This document shows, piece by piece, positions 44,901 to 52,357 of a stretch of DNA of 64,000 bases. The notes beneath the pieces were generated by a model. The model made no database searches, was not told where the DNA came from, and saw only the letters and a list, made by a program, of their open reading frames with translations. How positions within the stretch are numbered: position 1 is the stretch's first letter; the number at the start of each line of letters is the position of its first letter. This DNA is from Sphaerisporangium flaviroseum. Its GTDB lineage: Bacteria; Actinomycetota; Actinomycetes; Streptosporangiales; Streptosporangiaceae. The stretch is taken from NCBI RefSeq assembly GCF_039537005.1, contig NZ_BAAAZR010000040.1, positions 1 through 64,000 of the forward strand, in the 5' to 3' direction. The position numbers were made by a program, and so were the translations under genes.

Positions 44901-44953
44901 GGTCCGGTGGAGGTGACGACCTCCACCGGCCCGAGTAATCGGAATTGCAACAC
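41945..44953 (-). CDS. AfsR/SARP-type regulator with BTAD, NB-ARC and TPR domains
   Basis: 1,002 residues. Residues ~1-95 are an OmpR-like winged helix (FRLLGPVEVVTSTGPVALGG, LVDAVWGDDPPEAARGLIQTYVSMLRKAF), and ~98-245 are the BTAD domain. An NB-ARC ATPase follows with P-loop VVSGQGGSGKTALALS and Walker B MLVVLDDAADERQV. The C-terminal ~350 residues are tetratricopeptide repeats (RSLGLYYRARGEYDAALQSFERA and others). AfsR-like proteins integrate kinase or metabolite signals and activate secondary-metabolite or developmental genes. No biosynthetic cluster of a classical antibiotic is visible here, so it may act on the polysaccharide genes or in trans; that is inference. Confidence 0.92.
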   Translation of the reverse strand: MLQFRLLGPVEVVTSTGPVALGGRKPRTLLVTLLLSIGKVVTASRLVDAVWGDDPPEAARGLIQTYVSMLRKAFAEHGYPEVIESRHRGYVIAADAGTLDATLFQRLSAEAKSRAERGDFERASTLWRQAEALWHGPALDGLDTHAVEARHLQQLRVSAAEDRMAACLASGGLDHADELSRLVDLHPANERLRGQLMITLYRLNRQADALECFRQGRQLLIDQIGVEPGADLASIHTAILRNDPKLLKAAAAAPREQPHQPVTPAQLPSAPADFTGRRAELDALATALGGGGIQVVSGQGGSGKTALALSAAHRTAPRFPDGQLFAELRGMSPSPAPVGDVLARFLKALHVETEHLPGSDEERAELYRSLVANRRMLVVLDDAADERQVRPLLPGAPDSAVLVTSRNRLASLPGAALVELTMLPDQEAHQLLEHIVGQERIAADPEAAARITAACGNLPLAIRVAGGRLAARRRLPLAVLADRLSDERRRLDELSIGDLAVRSTISLSYQALDPPARMALRRVAYLGVPDFSAWSVSWLMDVSLPEAEDALERLVDEQLVDFAGVDALGRLRYRRHDLVALFGRERAELEESAEELCAAVSRVLTHWLALVESIAAKSPPAVIRWRQTPVPAVTLPEPVVARVLAEPQRWLDIEAAALVVGVERAATLGLHELAYRFTSARKLVEFEGANRFEFRARIISAALAASRLAGHRYGTATMLAELAQLRYDQDLFAESRQHFGEALSLFRDLGDAHGQATALAGLGIACREPGHLTEAVHFLDQAAALLDALGDRGGVGYARRLSGSVRLEQGDYPGAYADLQESLEAYHSVGSHRGVAYAMRSLGLYYRARGEYDAALQSFERAADTFRKLGDVVMHSYAVRALAKTELRLGRHAEALERLSWSLGVVRAARDRWGEALTLRVLGQAHLVCGRLCEAESCLLESLALWDTMQTPLWRARTLHDLALLYRRRGEHERAEAADAEARKTFQDLGAREFHELFEPPA

Positions 44954-45021
44954 CGGTGGCCTCCGTCAGGAACCGCTGTCGATGCCGCGACGCACTGCCT
45001 GTCAGCGTGCCACAGCTCGCC

Positions 45022-45666
45022 TCATTGGTGAATGAACGGACCGTAACGAGCGGCTGCGGCACCCGTGCTGTAGGCCCAGTAGCGGTCACCGTAGGACCAG
45101 TGCCACCACTCGGTCGGATAGTTGACCAGGCCGGCGCCGTTCAAGGCCTGTCCCATGAGGTCGCGGCGTAGGCGGGCGTCGGCGCCGATGTCGTGCGCGG
45201 CGGTGAAGCAGGCCGGCGTGTCGGTGTCGTTGACCTTCGAGCCCATCCACAGCTCGACGCCGTCCACAGTGCTCAGCGTGAGGTCGACAGCCGCCCCCGC
45301 CACGTGCGGGGCGACCTCCGGCGGTGAGACGAATCGGCTGGCCAGGCGGCGCAACTCGGCCTCCTCGGCGTCCGGTGACTGCAGGCGCATCCGTTCCACA
45401 CACTGCTCGAAGATGTGCGTCTGCAGAGCCATCGGCCGGTAGCCCTCGATGACGAGGAACTTGTACTCGGACGGCAGCAACGTCTGTGCCAGCACCAGAC
45501 GATCCACGACGCCGGCGCGCAGGTGCGCGTAGTCGCCCTGCGGCGCGGCGTACCGGCCGTCGACCCGCAACGCTGAGATCTCACGCAGGTCGACAAGCGG
45601 CTCGCCACACTCGATCGATGGCGTCGCGACGATGCGCGAATCCGACAGCAGCACCATTTCTCCCAT
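45022..45666 (-). CDS. D-alanyl-D-alanine dipeptidase family protein (M15D, VanX-like)
   Basis: 214 residues from ATG 45666; a TTG three codons upstream and an ATG three codons downstream are possible. Zinc-peptidase motifs: FLVIEGYRPMALQ with the catalytic Arg region, PHVAGAAVDLTLS with His and Asp ligands, and PTEWWHWSYGDRYW with catalytic Glu and third ligand His. No signal peptide, so it acts in the cytoplasm. VanX itself hydrolyses D-Ala-D-Ala and gives glycopeptide resistance with VanHA, but no vanH or vanA is here; housekeeping homologues recycle dipeptides. It lies 68 bp upstream of the AfsR-like gene in the same direction. Confidence 0.82.
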   Translation of the reverse strand: MGEMVLLSDSRIVATPSIECGEPLVDLREISALRVDGRYAAPQGDYAHLRAGVVDRLVLAQTLLPSEYKFLVIEGYRPMALQTHIFEQCVERMRLQSPDAEEAELRRLASRFVSPPEVAPHVAGAAVDLTLSTVDGVELWMGSKVNDTDTPACFTAAHDIGADARLRRDLMGQALNGAGLVNYPTEWWHWSYGDRYWAYSTGAAAARYGPFIHQ

Positions 45667-45978
45667 GGCGTCCAATTTGCATGGACCCGCTTGAAAAATC
45701 CTTCAGCTCTTCTGTACGCCACGGCGGCCCATCTGTACGCCGCGGCGGCCCGCGCCGACCACAGCGATGGAGTACGACGGCGGAGCGGGGGCGAACTTGG
45801 CCCACCGGCCCTGTGCGGCACCGGAGGACCCCCGAACTCCCGACTTCGACTCCATACGCGGGGTGCCGGGCGTCCGTCGGGTGGCATGGCAGGTAGATCC
45901 TTTACTGTTTCGGCACGCGATGATTACTGAGCGCGATATCGTCACCACGTTTCGTGTTGGCTTGTTTGTCGGGGGTCC
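45667..45978. other. 312-bp intergenic region between divergent dipeptidase and sulfotransferase
   Basis: It contains a direct repeat: TCTGTACGCCACGGCGGCCC at 45719 and TCTGTACGCCGCGGCGGCCC 21 bp later. GGGGG lies three bases before the sulfotransferase GTG. An 80-codon plus-strand frame crosses it but has no family resemblance. It should hold the promoters of both genes, but I see no clear -10/-35 pair. Confidence 0.5.
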
Positions 45979-47016
45979 GTGCCAGTGGCTGTTCGGGTGG
46001 TCTTCGTAGGTGGACTGGGGCGCAGCGGGACGACCCTGCTGGAGCGGCTGCTCGGAGAGGTCCCCGGCATCGCGCCCCTCGGTGAGGTCGTTCACCTGTG
46101 GGAGCGCGGGGTCAACGCCCACGAGCCGTGCGGTTGCGGAGAGCGGTTCACCACCTGCCCTTTCTGGCGCAGGGTGGGCATCCGGGCGTTCGGCGGATGG
46201 TCGCCCGGCCTGGCCGACCGCGTGCTGACCCTGCGGCACAGGATCGACCGCACCCGCCACATCCCCGCCCTGGCCCGCCGGCAGTGCCGCGTCGGCCTCA
46301 GCGGGTACACCCGCGCCTACTCCCGGGTCTACGAGGCGGCGGCGCAGGTCGCCGGGTGCCCCGTGGTGGTCGACTCCAGCAAGCACGCCTCCCTGGCGTT
46401 CTGCCTCAGCACCTCGCCGGTGGTCGATCTGAGCGTCGTCCACCTGGTGCGTGACCCCCGCGCGGTCGCCTACTCCTGGCGCCGCCGGGTCAGACGTCCC
46501 GAGGACGGCACAGCCATGACCCGATGGCGGCCCATCCGGACCTCCCTCCACTGGATGGTGCAGAACCTCGCCTTCGAGTTGCTCGCCCGCCGGGGCGCAT
46601 CCGTCATCCGCATCCGGTACGAAGACCTGCTGGCCGACCCCCGCACGGTCCTGTCCACCCTGCTGGCCCGCCTCGGGTACCGCGACGTCGCAGGGGGCGC
46701 CAGCGCTGGGGGCGGCGGCGAAGGAGGCGGCGGCGCTGGGGGTGGCGGGCTGACGTTCCTGCGTCCCGGCCAGGCCGAGCTTTCGGTGGCGCACACCTGC
46801 GCGGGCAATCCGATGCGGTTCAGGGCCGGGCCGGTGGAGCTCTCCAGGGACGACTCCTGGCGCGACCGCCTGTCCTACCGCCACAAATGGCTGGTCACGG
46901 CACTGACCTGGCCCTTGATGATCCAGTACGGCTACCGCGTCCGCGACCGCCGAACACCCGAAGCCGCCCCCACCCCCTGGCTCACCACCGGAGTCCCCGC
47001 CTCGGAGTGCCGATGA
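45979..47016 (+). CDS. Sulfotransferase 1 (PAPS-dependent family)
   Basis: 345 residues, GTG start (GTG 45985 also possible). The 5'-phosphosulfate-binding loop is VGGLGRSGTTLLERLLGEVP. CGCGERFTTCPFW is a Cys-rich motif common in bacterial family members. The 3'-phosphate-binding strand is VVHLVRDPRAVAYSWRRR. A Gly-rich tandem-repeat tract (about residues 238-256) interrupts the C-terminal part. It should transfer sulfate from PAPS to a hydroxyl, most likely of a glycan, given the glycosyltransferases coupled to it: its stop overlaps the next ATG (ATGA). First gene of a three-gene plus-strand operon. Confidence 0.85.
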   Translation: MPVAVRVVFVGGLGRSGTTLLERLLGEVPGIAPLGEVVHLWERGVNAHEPCGCGERFTTCPFWRRVGIRAFGGWSPGLADRVLTLRHRIDRTRHIPALARRQCRVGLSGYTRAYSRVYEAAAQVAGCPVVVDSSKHASLAFCLSTSPVVDLSVVHLVRDPRAVAYSWRRRVRRPEDGTAMTRWRPIRTSLHWMVQNLAFELLARRGASVIRIRYEDLLADPRTVLSTLLARLGYRDVAGGASAGGGGEGGGGAGGGGLTFLRPGQAELSVAHTCAGNPMRFRAGPVELSRDDSWRDRLSYRHKWLVTALTWPLMIQYGYRVRDRRTPEAAPTPWLTTGVPASECR

Positions 47017-48005
47017 ACCTCGCCGCCGGATCGACGGACGTCCGGACGGGGCCGGTGTCCAGCGCCGGGGAAGGTCCGCGCGTCGGGGTGCCGACGCATC
47101 CCACCGTGGGCGTGGTCGTTCCTACCCGGGGAGACCGCCCCGACCTGCTTCGGGACGCGCTGCTCGCGGTGCTGGGCCAGCGACATCCCGGGGGAGTCGA
47201 TGTCGTCGTGGTCGTCGACGGCGGCCACGTGGACACGGTCCTGGCGCAGGTGGCCGAGGCCGTCGCGGCGGCACCGGGACGGGTCCGCGTGCTCGCCAAC
47301 CGCTTCAGTCCCGGCCTGCCGGGAGCCCGCAACACCGGCATCGCGGCGCTCGACACCGACCTGGTGGCCTTCTGCGACGACGACGACCTGTGGCTGCCCG
47401 GCAAGCTCAGCGCCCAGATCGCCGCGCTGGCCGCGGACCCGGCGGCCGAGTTCGCCGGTTGCGCCATCGAGGTCGAGTACGGCGCGCAGCGGGTCACCCG
47501 TCTCGCCGGGACCAGCCAGGTGACCAGTCACCATCTCACCCGCTCCCGCATGGTGATGGTCCACTCCTCCACGTTCCTGTTCAGGCGCGGATCCATCTGG
47601 CCGGACGAGAGTGCCCCCGCCGGGCAGAACGAAGACTGGGACCTGGCGCTTCGTGCCGCGTTGCGCCATCCCCTCGCCTACGTCGACCGGCCGCTGGTGC
47701 GGGTCCGCTGGGGCGCGTCCGCCTACGTGGCCCGCTGGGCCGACCGCATCGCGGGCCTCGAATGGATGCTCGCCCGCCATCCCTACCTGGCCGCCGATCC
47801 GCGTGGCGCCGCCCGGATCTACGGCCAACTCGCCTTCCACAACGCCGCGCTGGGACGTCGCCGCGAGGCGGGCCGCTGGGCCCTTCGGGCGTTCGCCGCC
47901 CGCTGGGGCGAGCCACGTGTCCCCATCGCCTTGGCGGTCGCACTCGGCGTCGTCCCGGCACACGTGGTGGTCAGCGCCCTGCACACCCGAGGGCGCGGCA
48001 TCTGA
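47013..48005 (+). CDS. GT2 family glycosyltransferase
   Basis: 330 residues from ATG 47013, overlapping the sulfotransferase stop by four bases. GT-A fold: VGVVVPTRGDRPDLLRDAL, VVVVVDGG, LPGARNTGIAAL, then AFCDDDDLWLPGKL with the DxD motif, and the late NEDWDLALRAALRH motif with the catalytic-base ED. No membrane segment, so it acts at the cytoplasmic face on lipid-linked intermediates. Donor sugar is unknown. It probably extends the repeat unit begun by the sugar transferase at 31447. Confidence 0.88.
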   Translation: MNLAAGSTDVRTGPVSSAGEGPRVGVPTHPTVGVVVPTRGDRPDLLRDALLAVLGQRHPGGVDVVVVVDGGHVDTVLAQVAEAVAAAPGRVRVLANRFSPGLPGARNTGIAALDTDLVAFCDDDDLWLPGKLSAQIAALAADPAAEFAGCAIEVEYGAQRVTRLAGTSQVTSHHLTRSRMVMVHSSTFLFRRGSIWPDESAPAGQNEDWDLALRAALRHPLAYVDRPLVRVRWGASAYVARWADRIAGLEWMLARHPYLAADPRGAARIYGQLAFHNAALGRRREAGRWALRAFAARWGEPRVPIALAVALGVVPAHVVVSALHTRGRGI

Positions 48006-48862
48006 TGACATCTCGTACCGCGCAGAGCCGCGAGGACGCCGCACCCGCGACCACCGAGAGCCCCTTGGCCTCGGGCGTCGCTGCGGCTTGGAGTCGCACC
48101 CGGGTCACGGTCGCGGGGGTTGCGGTCGATGCCCTTACGGAGGGGCAGGTGGTGGGTCGCGTCGTCGCCGCTCTCGAACGGGGGGAAGGCGGGCACGTCG
48201 TCACCCCCAACGTCGACATCTGCCGCGCCTGCTCCCGCGATCCGGAAGTGCGCGCGCTCGTGGAGGGGGCCGACATCGCCGTTCCCGACGGCATGCCGCT
48301 GGTGTGGGCATCCGCGTTGCTCGGCACGCCCGTCCCCGAGCGCATCACCGGCGCCGACCTGATCTGGTCGCTGTCGGAGGCGGCGGCGGCGAAGGGCCTG
48401 TCGATCTACCTTCTCGGTGGGCCGCCGGGCGTGGCGGTCCGGGCCGCCGAGGTGCTGTCCGATCGCTATCCCGGCCTGCGTGTCGCCGGGGTGGCGGCCC
48501 CACCATACGGCTTCGACACCACGGCCGAGGGGCTCGCGGCCGTACGGGAATCGCTGCGGGCGGCGGCTCCCCGGTTGGTCTTCGTGGGGCTGGGGTTCCC
48601 CAAGCAGGATCGCCTGATCGCCGCTCTCCGCGCCGACCTGCCCGGTGCCTGGTTCGTCGGCTGCGGCTCGGCGATCGCCTTCACCGCCGGGTCGGTGCGC
48701 CGGGCGCCCGAGTGGATGCGACGCTCCGGCCTCGAATGGCTGTTCCGCCTGGCCGGCGAGCCCGGCAGGCTCGCGCGCCGCTACCTCGTCGACGACCTGC
48801 CCTTCGCCCTGCGCCTGCTCACCACCTGCTACCTGAAGCGCCTGATCAAGAGAGACCGCTAG
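48005..48862 (+). CDS. WecG/TagA/CpsF family glycosyltransferase (GT26)
   Basis: 285 residues. The ATG overlaps the previous stop (TGATG). Family signatures: VTVAGVAVDALTEGQVVGRV, VVTPNVDICRACSRDPEVRA, IAVPDGMPLVWAS with the putative catalytic Asp, ITGADLIWSLSE, and FVGLGFPKQDRLIAAL. The C-terminal helical tail (SGLEWLFRLAGEPGRLARRY) anchors the protein at the membrane. GT26 enzymes add ManNAc or a ManNAc-uronic type residue to lipid-linked GlcNAc. It supports an undecaprenyl-phosphate-linked polysaccharide assembled in this locus. Confidence 0.92.
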   Translation: MTSRTAQSREDAAPATTESPLASGVAAAWSRTRVTVAGVAVDALTEGQVVGRVVAALERGEGGHVVTPNVDICRACSRDPEVRALVEGADIAVPDGMPLVWASALLGTPVPERITGADLIWSLSEAAAAKGLSIYLLGGPPGVAVRAAEVLSDRYPGLRVAGVAAPPYGFDTTAEGLAAVRESLRAAAPRLVFVGLGFPKQDRLIAALRADLPGAWFVGCGSAIAFTAGSVRRAPEWMRRSGLEWLFRLAGEPGRLARRYLVDDLPFALRLLTTCYLKRLIKRDR

Positions 48863-48913
48863 AAACGATCAGCGCCGACTCTTGCCCTGAGTGATCGCCA
48901 TTACTGGAAACGA

Positions 48914-49822
48914 TCACTGTGACAGTTCGCGTATCCGGGTGATCTCCTCTGGGGTGAGCCGGTCGTGGTGGCGGGTGAGGGCCTGGCGTGAGTCCATGGG
49001 TCGGTAGGCCGTGCGTGACAGGCCGGTCCAGGTGAAGCCGCCGTCGGTCGTACCGGCTGTCGTGGTGCAGGCTCGCGCGATGCGGCGCGCGGCTCGCGGG
49101 GACCAGGTCAGCCCGCACCAGGCGTACAGGTCCTGGTACCCGCTGATCGGATCGGTGGCGAGGTCCTCGTACGTGACCAGGCGGATTGCCGGATGGCGGC
49201 CGGCCAGGCACTCGGCGACGGTGCGGCCGACGCGCCACAGGGCGGCGGCCTTGGCCACGCGGTCCTGGGAGCCGACGAGCGGGCGCAGGCTCTCGACGCA
49301 GGGGTGATCGCGGAGTAGCAGCGGCTGTTCGAGCAGTTCGTGGAAGTAGACGGTCCAGCCGAGCCGCTGCCAGCTCGCCACGAACGACACCGGGTCGCGG
49401 ATCAGCACGACCACGCGGCAACCCAGACGTTCGGCGAACCAGCCCGCCGAGAACAGCGCGAACGGATCGTCCAGCAGTGTCCTGCGATCATGCAGCCTGC
49501 CCAGAGCGAAGGCGCAGCCGTTTCTCACGAGGCGGGCCAGATCGCCGGGCGAGCGGTTGCGGCGCAGCTCGGCGGCGTACCGGTAGCGGAGGGCCACGGT
49601 GTCGGTGAAGGCCCGCAGCCACGGATCCTCGTCGTCGCGGCAGATGTACTGGAACCGGTGGCCGACGGTGGCGTTCAGCACCCCGGGGGACCGGCCGGGC
49701 GGGCGCTGAGGGTTGAGCGGCTCGTTCACGTACACCACCTCGCCACCGGCGGCGAGCATCTTGCCGGCCCAGCTCGTGCCGCTCCTCGGAAGCCCGGTGA
49801 CCAGGATGGGCGCGCCCTTCAT
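48914..49822 (-). CDS. Sulfotransferase 2
   Basis: 302 residues from ATG 49822, preceded by GGGGAGG. 5'-phosphosulfate loop ILVTGLPRSGTSWAGKMLA; 3'-phosphate strand VVVLIRDPVSFVASWQRLG; later RLVTYEDLATDP. It differs strongly from sulfotransferases 1 and 3, so the three probably modify different positions. The gene lies after the flippase gene on the minus-strand operon; the gap between them is filled by tandem copies of the flippase 3' end. Confidence 0.82.
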   Translation of the reverse strand: MKGAPILVTGLPRSGTSWAGKMLAAGGEVVYVNEPLNPQRPPGRSPGVLNATVGHRFQYICRDDEDPWLRAFTDTVALRYRYAAELRRNRSPGDLARLVRNGCAFALGRLHDRRTLLDDPFALFSAGWFAERLGCRVVVLIRDPVSFVASWQRLGWTVYFHELLEQPLLLRDHPCVESLRPLVGSQDRVAKAAALWRVGRTVAECLAGRHPAIRLVTYEDLATDPISGYQDLYAWCGLTWSPRAARRIARACTTTAGTTDGGFTWTGLSRTAYRPMDSRQALTRHHDRLTPEEITRIRELSQ

Positions 49823-49860
49823 ACGGCCTCCCCGGCACACGGCGGGCCAGTGACGGCCGC

Positions 49861-50008
49861 GCCGCTCATGTCGCCTCTCCGGCGCGCCACGGGCGTGGGG
49901 ATGGTTGTGCCGTCTATGTGGCCTCTCCGGCGTGCCACGGGCGCGGGGATGGCTGTGGCGCTCATGTCGCATCTCTGGCGTGCCACGGGCGCAGGGACGG
50001 GAGGCTGT
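49861..50008 (-). repeat. 48-bp tandem repeat derived from the flippase 3' end
   Basis: Units start at 49861, 49909 and 49957. The last contains the final codons and stop of the flippase gene (49962-49964); the other two lie beyond the stop. A decayed partial unit is visible near 49823-49860. The first two units match at about 40 of 48 positions. Confidence 0.7.
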
Positions 50009-51512
50009 GGGCGCCGAAGGGCCGTAGGTCGTACAGGCGGGCGATCTGGAGCAGGGGGAGCAGGTTCTTGGCCAGGACCCCACCCGACCAGCCCAGCGCG
50101 GCGCCGAGCGCGCCGTGGGAGGGGACCAAGGCGACATCGAGGGCGACGGTCACCGCGATCGCGCCGAGGATGTTCATCATGCTGGAGGTGGTGTGCCCGG
50201 CGGCGATGAGCACGACGTCGACCATGCCGCATGCGGTCGCCGCCATCATGGTGACGGCGAGTACGGCCGCGACCGTCGCCCCATCGGAGTAGCGCTCGCC
50301 GAAAACCCCGAGCAGCCACGGCGCGAGCGCGGCGTACCCGAGCCACACCGGCCAGGTCAGGACGACCAGCCACATCGTGGCCGCCTGGTAGATCCGGCGG
50401 GCGAGGGGAAGGTCGCCTTCGGCCATGGCGCGGACCAGCCGGGGTTGCACGGCCTGGGCGAGCCCCTGGTTGATCAGCTGGCCGACCACCTTGAAGCGGG
50501 TGGCGGCGGTGTACAGGGCGGCTTCCTCCGGCCCGGCGAGCACGGCCACGATCACGATGTCGAGCCTCTGGAACACGGCCTGGACCGCGCCGCCCAGGGC
50601 GCGGGGCGCCGTGTGGCGCCAGAACTCCCGTGCCGTTCCCGGGATGTACGGCCCCGAGGGCACGCGCCGGCGTAACCAGATCGCGGCCAGCACCAGCACG
50701 GGCAGAGCGGGCACGGCCCAGGCGGCAGGGAGGACCCATCCGAGACTCGCGGCGACCCCGGTGGAGGCCACGGTCCCTACCAGCACGAGCTGTGCCCCGG
50801 GTTGGAGCACCCCGCCGAGCAGCGCGGTGGGGCGCATCACGCCGAAGCCCCGCGTGGCGGAGATCAGCACGTCGGCGCAGGCGATGACGGGAAGCGCGAC
50901 GGCCAGCGTGTGGAGTGCCGGGCCGAGCGCGGCAGCGGCCGGGCCGGAGATCAGTGCCGTCGTGATCGTGTCCCCCCAGACGAACACGACGACCGCCGTG
51001 GCGGTGGACAACATGATCACCGGGGCCAGCGCGACCTGGAAATACCTGGATATGTCGTGGTATGTGCGCTCCCGGGACCGGGCGATGAAGTAGATCAGAC
51101 CGTTGCCGCAGTCCAGGCGGAGAATCCCCGCGATCATCAGGCAGAGCGTCGTGGCCGTGAAGAAGGCGCCGGCCGTGCCGGCATCGAGCCCACGGGTCAC
51201 GGCCACCACGATGAGGAACTGCGACCCCGCACTGACCCCCGCCCCGACGAGCCCGGCCATGCCCCCTCTGGCCAGCTCCGCCATGCCTCCCCTGACCGGT
51301 CGAGCCATGCCGCTCTCGTCCGGCGACGCCATGTCTGCGCCGGCCGGTGCCGGCGGTGGAGCCGTGCCGCTTTCGTCCGGCGACGCCACGGCTGCGCCGG
51401 CCGGTACTGGGGGTGGAGCCGTGCCGCTTTCGTCCCGCGATGCCACGGCTGCGTTCGACTGCGTCGGCCCCCCGGCGGGTGGGGTCGTGCCGTCGTCGGT
51501 CAGCGGCGCCAT
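49962..51512 (-). CDS. Polysaccharide flippase (Wzx/MATE-like)
   Basis: 516 residues. After a ~90-residue N-terminal cytoplasmic tail made of 19-residue repeats (GTAPPPVPAGAAVASPDES type), about 12-14 membrane helices follow. Early GLVGAGVSAGSQFLIVVAVTRGLDAGTAG and central QRLDIVIVAVLAGPEEAALYTAATRF resemble polysaccharide_synt/MOP flippases. It would turn the lipid-linked sulfated or unsulfated repeat unit across the membrane. The start overlaps the stop of sulfotransferase 3 by 13 bases. Last membrane-transport step before the ligase/polymerase. Confidence 0.85.
   Translation of the reverse strand: MAPLTDDGTTPPAGGPTQSNAAVASRDESGTAPPPVPAGAAVASPDESGTAPPPAPAGADMASPDESGMARPVRGGMAELARGGMAGLVGAGVSAGSQFLIVVAVTRGLDAGTAGAFFTATTLCLMIAGILRLDCGNGLIYFIARSRERTYHDISRYFQVALAPVIMLSTATAVVVFVWGDTITTALISGPAAAALGPALHTLAVALPVIACADVLISATRGFGVMRPTALLGGVLQPGAQLVLVGTVASTGVAASLGWVLPAAWAVPALPVLVLAAIWLRRRVPSGPYIPGTAREFWRHTAPRALGGAVQAVFQRLDIVIVAVLAGPEEAALYTAATRFKVVGQLINQGLAQAVQPRLVRAMAEGDLPLARRIYQAATMWLVVLTWPVWLGYAALAPWLLGVFGERYSDGATVAAVLAVTMMAATACGMVDVVLIAAGHTTSSMMNILGAIAVTVALDVALVPSHGALGAALGWSGGVLAKNLLPLLQIARLYDLRPFGAHSLPSLRPWHARDAT
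51304..51453 (-). repeat. 57-bp coding repeat in the flippase N-terminus
   Basis: Units start at 51304, 51361 and 51418 (the last partial) and differ at few positions. 57 bp keeps the reading frame and encodes 19-residue repeats rich in Ala, Pro, Ser and Asp. Confidence 0.8.
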
Positions 51513-52357
51513 GACGGCGTGCCGCCGAGCCAGGGTTCGAGCTCGCGGTCCCAGGGATCGAAGTGGTCTGACAGAGCGTGCCGCAGTGACTCAGGCATCT
51601 CCGACGGGCGTGGCCGCGCGTTGTGCCGCTCGAAGACCGGATCGCCGAGGCGGGGCAACCCGAGGAACTCCAGCACCTGGTCGTACACGGGCTCGGGCGA
51701 GGTGAAGAACCGGCCGCTGTCGATCACCAGCATCCGGCCCGTGCCGACCAGCGGTTCGAGCCGTGCGAGCTGCTCGGCGTACTGGCCGCGGGTGACGTAG
51801 GCGTGGTGCCGGTGGGCGTGGCTGACCAGGTACGGCTGCCGGCACAGCCGCTCCGTCTCCCCGGCGAGCCGGTGGGGTTCCAGCTCGACGGCGGCCTCGA
51901 ACGACGGCTCGGTCTCGAATCCGCGTGCCACCTCGTGCGCGTGGGCGGAGTACGCGCGCTCGACCGGGTCGCGGACCAGCACGATCAGCTTCACTCCAGG
52001 CAGGTCACGCGCGATCCGGGGCCCGGCCAGCGGGTGGAACAGGTAGTAGGGCGAGGACTCGAAGGCCAGGGGGCGGATGCCGTACCTGCGCTCCAGGCGA
52101 TGAGCGGTGGCCTTCAGCGGGAAGTGCGCGCGATACCACGACAGCCCTTTCCCGTACGCCGCGTCGAAGTAGTGGACACCCTTGCGGAGCACCGGCTTGA
52201 GCACGAGCGGATGCTGGGCCAGGGCGCGATACAGCGACGTCGTGCCGCACCGCTGCGCTCCGACGATCAGGAAGGACGGCAGCAGACGCCCGCTGACGGT
52301 CAGCCGCCCGGCCGTATGGGAGACGGCGTGGGCGGATCTCTTCATGGTGCGGTTCAC
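51500..52357 (-). CDS. Sulfotransferase 3 (carbohydrate sulfotransferase type)
   Basis: 285 residues from GTG 52357, chosen because it overlaps the upstream stop (GTGA) and has GGAGG six bases before it. 5'-phosphosulfate loop FLIVGAQRCGTTSLYRALAQHP; the KGVHYFD segment; 3'-phosphate strand LIVLVRDPVERAYSAHAHEV; and FLGLPRL near the C-terminus. This set is the pattern of heparan-sulfate/carbohydrate-type sulfotransferases, the strongest single hint that a glycan is the substrate. It is flanked by the kinase-fold phosphotransferase and the flippase in one coupled operon. Confidence 0.9.
   Translation of the reverse strand: MNRTMKRSAHAVSHTAGRLTVSGRLLPSFLIVGAQRCGTTSLYRALAQHPLVLKPVLRKGVHYFDAAYGKGLSWYRAHFPLKATAHRLERRYGIRPLAFESSPYYLFHPLAGPRIARDLPGVKLIVLVRDPVERAYSAHAHEVARGFETEPSFEAAVELEPHRLAGETERLCRQPYLVSHAHRHHAYVTRGQYAEQLARLEPLVGTGRMLVIDSGRFFTSPEPVYDQVLEFLGLPRLGDPVFERHNARPRPSEMPESLRHALSDHFDPWDRELEPWLGGTPSWRR

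Noticed and set aside
41945..45666. AfsR-like regulator and VanX-like protein as signs of a glycopeptide antibiotic or vancomycin-resistance cluster
   Set aside because: No NRPS, PKS, vanH, vanA or vanRS genes occur in the window. VanX-like dipeptidases and AfsR-like regulators are common outside such clusters.
45767..46009. An 80-codon plus-strand gene before sulfotransferase 1
   Set aside because: It has no family resemblance or ribosome-binding site, and it overlaps the sulfotransferase start by about 30 bases in another frame.
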